A stretch of 36,809 bases of DNA from Apostichopus californicus (Eukaryota; Echinodermata; Holothuroidea; Aspidochirotida; Stichopodidae). Made by a program: the position numbers and the translations under genes. Position 1 is the first letter of the stretch; every line of letters begins with the position of its first letter. Where the stretch lies: the NCBI GenBank assembly GCA_020650975.1, contig JAIPMN010020343.1, positions 1 to 36,809 of the forward strand, read 5' to 3'. This document shows, one piece after another, positions 25,698 through 34,000 of this stretch. The notes beneath the pieces are model-generated. The model was not told where the DNA came from and did no database searches. It saw only the letters and a program-made list of their open reading frames with translations.

Positions 25698-27545
25698 TTT
25701 AGCTGTAATGTTCTGTGAGAATTTCATCGGGTTTGAAATGGCTTGAATACATACTATGAATGAGGTTTACTTTAAATGAGTTCTTCAATTTTGTGATCAT
25801 CACTAAATACTTCAGCAGGGTGTCAAATTGCTTGTTATCAAATGCAGTGTGTGAATAGAGTCTAGTTTAGCTGTAATGTTCTGTGAAAATTTCATCAGTA
25901 CAGCAATATGCAGGTTTGAAATGGCTTGAATACAAATTATGAATGAATTTTACTTTAGACAAATTCTGCAATTTTGTTATCATAATTAAATACTTCAGCA
26001 ACATGCAGGTATTAAATTGCTTGGTGTCAAAGAGAATGAATAGGGTCTGTGAAAACTTCTTCAGTACAGCAATGTGCAGGTTTGAAATGGCTTGAATACA
26101 AACTTTGAATAAGATTTACTTTAGATAAATTCTGACATTTTGTGATCATAATTAAATAGTTCAGCAACATGCAGGTGTCAAATTGCTTGTTATCATATGG
26201 AGAGTATGAATAGAGTCTAGTTTAGCTGTAATGTTCTGTGAGAATTTTCGTCAGTACAGCAATATGCAGGTTTGAAATGGCTTGAATACAAACTTTAAAT
26301 AAGATTTACTTTTGATAAATTCTGACATTTTGTGATCATAATTATATAGTTCAGCAACATGCAGATGTCAAATTGCTTGGTGTCAAAGACTATGCATAGG
26401 GTCTAGTGTAGCTGTAATGTTCTGTGAGAATTTCATCAGTACAGCAATATGCAGGTTTGAAATGGCTTGAATACAAACTATGAATGAGTTTTAGTTTAGA
26501 TAAATTCTGCAATTTTGTGATCATAATTAAATACTTCAGCAACATGCAGGTGTCAAATTGCTCATTATCAAATGCAGAGTATGAATAGAGTCTAGTTTAG
26601 CTGTAATGTTCTGTGAAAATTTCATCAGTACAGCAATATGCAGGTTTGAAAAGACTTGAATACAAACTATGAATGAGTTTTACTTTAGACAAATTCTGCA
26701 ATTTTTGTGATCATAACTAAATACTTCAGCAGGGTGTCAAATTGCTTGTTATCAAATGCAGAGTATGAATAGAGTCTAGTTTAGCTGTAAAGTTCTGTGA
26801 AAATTTCATCAGTACAGCAATATGCAGGTTTGAAATGGCTTGAATACAAACTATGAATGAGTTTTACTTTAGATAAATTCTGCAATTTTGTGATCATAAT
26901 TAAATACTTCAGCAACAAGCAGATGTCAAATTGCTTGGTGTCAAAAACAGCTTTTATGATATCAGTGCAGTGCAGCAATATGCTAGATTCAAATAGCTCG
27001 AAAACAGAGTACGAATGATGTTTACTGTAACCGTTAGTACTGTGAGAATGTCATCAGTAAAGCGATATTCTGGTCGAAATGGTTTGAATACAATGTATGA
27101 ATGCATGTATATAGTTTTCAGCTATAAAATTCTGCAAATTTTGTGATCGTAATTGAACAGTTCGACAACACGCATGTGTAACAGAATTTGCCTAAAGTAC
27201 AGCTAAGCTAGATAGTACTGTGTAATGTTTGAAGAGTTTGTCAGTTTTCGGAAATATGCAGATTAGTAACTGCTTGAATACAAAGTATTAAAGAATGAAC
27301 TTTGGCATGATTGAATTCCATACTTGTGTGAGAACTTTATAAAATACAGAGTATGAATGAATCTATAGTACTGTGAACATTTGACAGCTTATTAGTATGT
27401 AGGCCTGAAATGGCTTGAATAAAAAATAATAAAAAAAAACAGTGACTTTTAAGGGAAATGGGTTCTACAATCATCGAATGATTGTAATCATTTCAGCAAC
27501 ATACAAGTGTCAAATTTAATTGAATACAAATTTATGAATATAGCT
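25698..27545. repeat. Satellite-like array with nested ~95 bp and ~190 bp periodicity
   Basis: GTTTGAAATGGCTTGAATAC (or a close variant) recurs at 25731, 25914, 26080, 26270, 26455, 26644 and 26828, spacing 166-190 bp. Each monomer is itself two diverged halves of about 95 bp, opening with CAGCAATATGCAGG and CAGCAACATGCAGG (for example 25901 and 25996, 26067 and 26162, 26257 and 26352). Increasingly decayed copies follow at ~26973, ~27061, ~27250, ~27390 and 27494. The array is AT-rich and has no credible coding frame. Confidence 0.95.
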
Positions 27546-29541
27546 TCCCTACTTCTAAACTTTCTGAATTGTAGAATATCTTTTTCAAAAAAACCAATCA
27601 CACTTTTACCCTGTTAAAATAGTGGACAATGAAACTGGTTTAAGAACTTGGGAGTAACAAATAGTGGATTAATAAGCCAATTAGTCCATTCATAACAGGC
27701 TACCCTGTCTAACTCGTTATAGCAGATTTGCTAGATTCATAGAACCATTCCCAACGAGGGCAATTAACGGTGTGATTTAAAATATTAAAATTATATATAT
27801 TAGAATTTCTGCCTGCTCTAATCTGAGTTGAGCGAAACATTTAAATAATGCATGGGGATGACTGAATACAATAGACTAATAGGGAGAATACAAACCTGAA
27901 CACAAAGCATTCTGGGTAATATTGAATCTGTGGCAGTGCAGCAGATATTCTTCATACTACAATGTCCCTGGATTCATATTTAAAGTTTAGCAAAAAAAAA
28001 TTGACTGCTCTAAAAATGATTGAATTTGTAAACACAACTGTGTTTGTTTAACCCTAGCATGGTGTCAGCACTGTTACATAACCTTCCATACAGTCTCAGA
28101 ATACAGCTGTTGTTGAAGGAGATGACACTCGCACAAGCTTTTTCCAGTAGCTTTTATGCAAAGTCACTGAGTCGGTCAATAAATACAGCTGCATATAACA
28201 TACAGAATGAGATCAAACTTCCATCCCACTGCCGACACCATGCGCACAAAGTATGCATCAACTTTAACAAACCGTGACAGATACTGTTACACCAGCTTTA
28301 CCTATTGTGACGCCATCTTAACCAATTGTGTTACATCATTCAAACAACATTCAGTACCTTTTTATCAAACGGGTAATATCATTCCTGTCGTTACAAAACA
28401 CTCATCCTAGCATTGCTATTACCGTTGACAAGCTGCAGATATTTCATGTGTGAATCTATCCTAGTCTACACAAATATAAGAACCTATATCCTCAGTTAGG
28501 AAAAAATCCTTTCTCATCATTTCTATATAAAATCCTTCCAATATACTTGCGCATGATATCATATACACTTATTATCGAACTGACCTTACCAATATAATCC
28601 ATATTAAAATCTCAAGTCCATTTGTTTGAACATCTTTCATCTACAGCCTAGAGTAAACTGTTGTTATCCAACACTCTCGGCGAGACTACGTGCTGAGAAC
28701 CTTATAGCGAACAATGATGAAATTTTTGACATGATCGTTATTATTTGAATACTAACACTTCAATTTTGTATCTTTGTCAGTTACAATAAAATTTAAAAAA
28801 ATAACAAATCGAATTTAAAAGGTGATTCAGTTGATTTTAAACCCAAAATTATTCACAACTGTCCATCACCCTATACAAAGACAGACTGGATTTCTTGTAT
28901 GTATCTAACGTATTCGGCTAGAATATTAAATCTACGGTAATTTATGATGGAAGAAGAATGGATGATCATCATACATGATCAACAAAGAAACTACTTGATT
29001 TCTTTAACTGGTCAGCAAACTGGCAAATCATAGAAATGGACTCTTTCCGCTATAACATTCTGGAAGCTAGACCTCTATGAAACAAAGAGTATAGGACACC
29101 TTAGATGATAATGCAATGTTAGCGTATAAAACACTGCCAAAGGAAACAATTTAGCTGTGAGATATGAAATGTGATGAAAATGAATTTAACCACAGCCTAC
29201 TACTGACTCATTACCGATAACAATTTAATCACCGAATACGGCATATTGATATCTCCCAACCATTCACCCATGGCCTTGTGCAAATCATACGACAACTGAC
29301 CATCCATCAGTGACAAACCACAACCTTTGCATCCAGATTCAACAATATATAGCTCATAGCCTTAACCTTTCATCCTTCTCTCAAGCTTTCACAAACGGTG
29401 CAGCACCCTGGTTGTCGTTATTCATGTAACCACATCACGATGAATCCCTGCTGTGGCAGCCTGACAATTGTCAATGCTGCCCTCAGCGGCCAGCACCCTC
29501 TCTCATCTGACGCATTCCCGATCGGCGGACTCGATGTGTTC
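27546..29541 (-). other. Region downstream of ADGRA (3' UTR plus intergenic), no gene recognised
   Basis: The first part left of the stop at 29542 must include the receptor's 3' UTR, whose end I cannot place. Plus-strand open segments at 28044-28277 and 28207-28410 overlap each other in different frames and have no family resemblance. No tRNA or repeat array was seen. Confidence 0.6.
29224..29229 (-). promoter_or_regulatory. Possible poly(A) signal (ATTAAA) for the ADGRA transcript
   Basis: I found no AATAAA on the minus strand within about 1.4 kb downstream of the stop. The variant ATTAAA occurs about 315 bp after the stop. This hexamer is common by chance in AT-rich DNA, so the 3' end is not settled. 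Confidence 0.15.
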
Positions 29542-31057
29542 CTAGACACTGGTTTCTTTCTTATCGCTGTTCAGGGAGAGCATGCTCAGAGCTGCCGCAC
29601 TCTCCTGTAGATTGCTCTCACCCTGGCTGGCATCTTCTTCGGCCGCTGCCATTCCCGGGGGAACCATGAGAGAGCTATTTTCTGTGACATCTTCGTAACT
29701 CGGCGGAGGTTCGACGTCGGGACTTGTCTTCAGTAAAGGTTCTTCCTCCGGTAGCGGGGAGGGTAACGGGTTAGCCCTCTCCCCGCTTCTATGACTTTTT
29801 CTAGACCTGTGTTTTGGTCTAGGGATCTCTGCCTGTTCTACGGAGGACAGACTCCCGGCGTGCGGGCTGTTCCGTAACTGATCTAAGGACTTTGATATGC
29901 TCCTCGGAGGCTGTCTCTCCGAGGGAGCACTGTCCGAGTTGTGAGCCGATTCTGCTTTCCGTCTAGCGTCCCCCACGATGACTGCGGTCACAAACTCGTT
30001 ACGGTGCCCTCTGTGTGAAGAAATGCTGGGACCGCTGCTGCTCGGAGGATGGCCTCTAGAGTTAGATTCTGGCAATGTGCCTCCGTCCGAGAAGTCTCTC
30101 GACTGTCTCGAATGCCTGGAATATCTGGGGTTTTTGGATCGGTTCCTACTCTTGTTGTACCTCTGGCCGTAACCGTTTCTCTTATCCCCTAGGAAGGGTC
30201 GAGGAAGGGTTTCTTGAGTGCTGCTGTCGATAGAGGCGTCCGTACCGGTGTGTAAGTTCGTCGGCATGTAATTGCAGTGTGAGGTCATCCGAGAACGGAA
30301 GGAAGGGTTTGAATGGTTCGTGTTATTGGATCTGTTGGTGACCCCCGAATCCACGCTACTGGCCGATGGCCTCCTCTGCATCACGTGACCGTTCGCCTGC
30401 GAGTGCTGAGACGGGTCTGTCGGTACACTCACAGAGTAGGCCTGCCGCTGGGAACAACCGCATAGTCTCTTCCAACGGAGCAGGACGTCGTTACGCAGCG
30501 CGCAGTGGCTGACGAAAACGAAGAGACCGAAGACAATGAGGGCGCCGCTGTAGAGGTACATGAAGATGGTGGAGAGGGTGTCGGTCTGGATGACGATCAT
30601 GGCAGCCAGCGTCCACAGACCCATGAAACCCAGAAATAGAAACACTAACGAATGGAGTTGTTTGGCGTGGGGTCTCTCCTGGTCCAAAATCTGAGAAGAG
30701 ACGGACGATAATGACGCTTGGGATTGCCTATGGGCGTTGGTAGGGTTGGCATTGGAGTTCATGTTGAGGTGAGTACTGATGCTGAGATGCTGGGCGGAGT
30801 GGACGTCCGGAGGGGGTTGATGACTGTTCATGGTAATCCGACTTCCAAACTGATCGGTCATCTGGGGGGCGGGGGCGGGGGCAGGGGTGGGGGTAGTGGA
30901 CGGGATCTCATACATCTGGGTACGACCGAGATGGTTTGAACCGCTGATGTTGATCCTCCTCGTGGTGATTACGAAGAAGAGGCAGGTGGCCACGGAAATC
31001 AAAGCGGCCACTGCGAAGAAGCTGGCCATACTGATGGTGAACTCGGATATCCAACAG
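29542..31057 (-). CDS. ADGRA last exon: helices 5 to 7, long loop 3 and cytoplasmic tail
   Basis: This 1516-nt coding exon starts after acceptor gtttctccag with one base and ends at TAG (29542-29544). It encodes the loop-2 C-W, which pairs with the helix-3 Cys in GPCRs. Counting from the first Met (31029), helix 5 spans about residues 1-22 and a ~100-residue third loop with a T-P-A-P-A-P run follows. Helix 6 spans about 127-148 and helix 7 about 151-177, followed by a basic juxtamembrane W-K-R-L-C-G-C. The tail of about 320 residues is Ser- and Arg-rich, with R-S-R-K-S-H-R-S, a P-P-P-S-Y motif at 441-445 (WW-domain ligand type) and the terminal E-T-S-V PDZ ligand. The exon is clearly more GC-rich than its surroundings. 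The Met at 31029 is internal, not a start. Confidence 0.96.
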
Positions 31058-34000
31058 CTGGAGAAACATTGAAGAATGATGCAATTATAGTACTGATGAA
31101 ACAGCCACTAAAACTAGAGATTATGTCATCACAAATAAAAGTAATAAATCATTTTGCCGTATTATTTTTTTTTTATATATTTTTTTTTATAATTTTTTTG
31201 GCCGTATTATCGATGTGAACAGTGATATCAAGCACCTCAACCTTCTGTATTAACCATCAATCATGGATAACCATGATATCCACGGTGGGTGGATATCTTC
31301 ATCAACATCTACAACCAGTCACTACCATACTAAAATACATGACAAGTAGATAACAGAAGTACACTCAGCATGATATTACAAAAGCAACTGTTTTATTAAC
31401 AAGTGCAGAGCTTTTATGTGTGTATATTAGATCTCAGTATTTATTGTAGATAATGAGGAAGAATAAATATCTATTAGCTTCTGACTTGATGGCCTTACAA
31501 ATTTATAATACTGGCAAAACAATCAGCCTGTTTGATTATTATCATTACAAGGATAGTCCAGATGAAAAATGTTTCTAATTTTTTTTTTGGCGAATGCAAG
31601 AGAAACATATTCTAAGAATTCTGGTGAAATACGGAAGCAATTTTATAAAATAAATAACTTACAATTCTGCGCCGCCATAGTTTCCAAGATCCGAGGCAGC
31701 TGCAGCAGTAATGCCCACAATAATCATAGGAATGCCTGAAAATGGGGATAGTTTTGTATAAATACCGCAAATTTTGAAAATATAGGCACTGGAATAATTG
31801 ATGTAATGACATTTCTGAACAAAAACTACCCGTTTTGTAATCTTAAAATAGTAACCAAGTCATCAGTTGTGTTTTACTACTAGATGAAACATTTACCATA
31901 TGTCTTTTTTCCTCCAGGTTCAGTCATAATAAAATGGTGCAATCTTAGGTGCACATACCAAAAAGTATTTTTGTATTGCTCAACAATCCGCAAGGGACCT
32001 GGTGGTCAGCCTTATCAGTTTACAACAAAGGCAACAATAATTACTTCACCCTGATCCTTATATGCACCGCTTGTCAATTCAAGAAATTCACCAAATAACA
32101 AACTTAGTGGGGTCAAACTTCAACACAATAGTGACTCCACCCTGATCCTTATATGCAAAGTAGGCTAGAGGTAGGTACATCCACAATGAACGATTTATAG
32201 AGCTGCTAGGAAAAGCTTTCTACTTTGTTTAAATAGTAAAACACTCTCTTGAGGGTTTTGACACCACTTGTCAATTCAAGAAATTCCCCAAATAACAAAT
32301 GTATTGGGGTCAAACTTCAAAGAAAAATATTACATGATTTTGTCATGTGACAGCAAAAACAATAAGAGGAAAGGAAAGAAGCTTACCCCATCCTACAAAA
32401 TAGAATCGAATGATAGGCCTGGGAGGTGGAAGGGTCTCCCCAGGAGCGAGTTGAGGCTGGTCGGACTTAGAGAGGGCCTTCATAAGGTTACGAGCAGCGA
32501 TGGCAAGCCATAGCAGGCAACATGTACTGAAGTAGTGTAAAGCCATGCCCACAGCCTTGCAGGCTATGGCCGGAGTCGTACGGTTGATGCCACCGGCAAA
32601 TGTCAGGGCCAAGATCAACATGCAGAGACAAATATTCAGCAGGGAGTGCTTGGCTTTAGCTTTGACACGAATGCTCCTGGAAGGTAAAAAACAAATGTCA
32701 AATATCTGGAACAAGAAGAAGGACTTCCTTTGTGATAATCTCTCTCATCTTCTGGATTAAGGGGTGAGGGGATGGAAAGGGGATAACCATAGGGATTAAC
32801 TAATCCCCCCCCCCCAACTGAGTTAGATACGGGCACATGCATTTATGGTAGAGTTGTAGGTGGATCAAAAGAGGAATGTGACTGTGGGTGTTTAATGCAA
32901 AATCCCCTGTAGGGGGAGGGGTGTAGGGTCCTCCAGAAAAAGAGTTTTTTTTTTTAGATCAAATATTCCATCTGAGGCATATTTAGACTAAAATTAGGTA
33001 TAAACATGAAGCTGTGGCCCCACAAATCCCCACCCGCCCCCTGTTTACACATGCCACTGCTCTAGGGACCTTGTGAAGTTGACAGAGTATGACAACAGAT
33101 AAAAAGACAAACCAACTTACTTGTAACAGCAGATATAGCTGAAGATAACCAGTAAGATGAGGACAGAGAAGATGAAAGTCGTTATATAGATGGACGGATG
33201 CAGCAGGTATTCACTGAAGATACCTCCTGGATCAGAAGAATCGTCTACATCACCCGTCTGTAACAACAAAACAAAATCAAAGTTATAATGTCATCGCAAG
33301 ATAGCCAAGACATTGGTCTTATTGAAAGGTGTCAAAGTTGAGTCTTAAATTCTTCTGAAAGTGTTTTTTTTTTTTTTGGTGGTAAATATCTTGAAAATTC
33401 AACTAGATGTATAATTCAAACCTTTTTCTCTCTTTCACTGTAAAGAAAATAAACATCAAAATTTTACACCAACACTTCATAATTTTTTCATGATCAATCT
33501 TTATAAATTTCCTGACTTCACACATTTTACTGACTGAAAGTGGATATTGCTCCAGCAGGTCTTGATTCCGGATCCTATCAACGGATAGTGGCCACAAATT
33601 TATATTTTAAGTATGCAAAGCTCCTTTAAACTAGAGATAGAATGAGGTCAGAGGTCACACTCACCCTCATCAGTGCAAAGTTTGTGAGGTGATCGCACTT
33701 GAGCACTGCGATGTCTTCCCTCAGTTCGACCAGACTGCATCCATTCGACTGCCAATCGCCAAGGGAATCTATTTCCAGACAAATCACATCAATACCTAAT
33801 CACAAATGCCATTAAAATTTCCTATTTCCTATTTCTGCTATCATGGATGTAAATTACATACAATATTAAAGACAGAACTCTTGCTTTAAAATGCTATTAG
33901 AACTTACACTGGGGAAATCTCAGGAAGTGAAGATTCTTCAACCTATTTTGCTGAAATCTAATACTACAAATTCCATGTACCGGTAGAATTGTGTGTAAGT

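Noticed and set aside
31029-31029. ATG at 31029 as the start of an independent 495-residue gene
   Set aside because: The frame continues upstream through C-W to a good acceptor and joins in phase to the helix-4 exon, so this Met is internal.
29398-31072. Several plus-strand frames overlapping the last receptor exon
   Set aside because: They lie antisense to a well-supported coding exon. Their composition simply mirrors its GC-rich codons.
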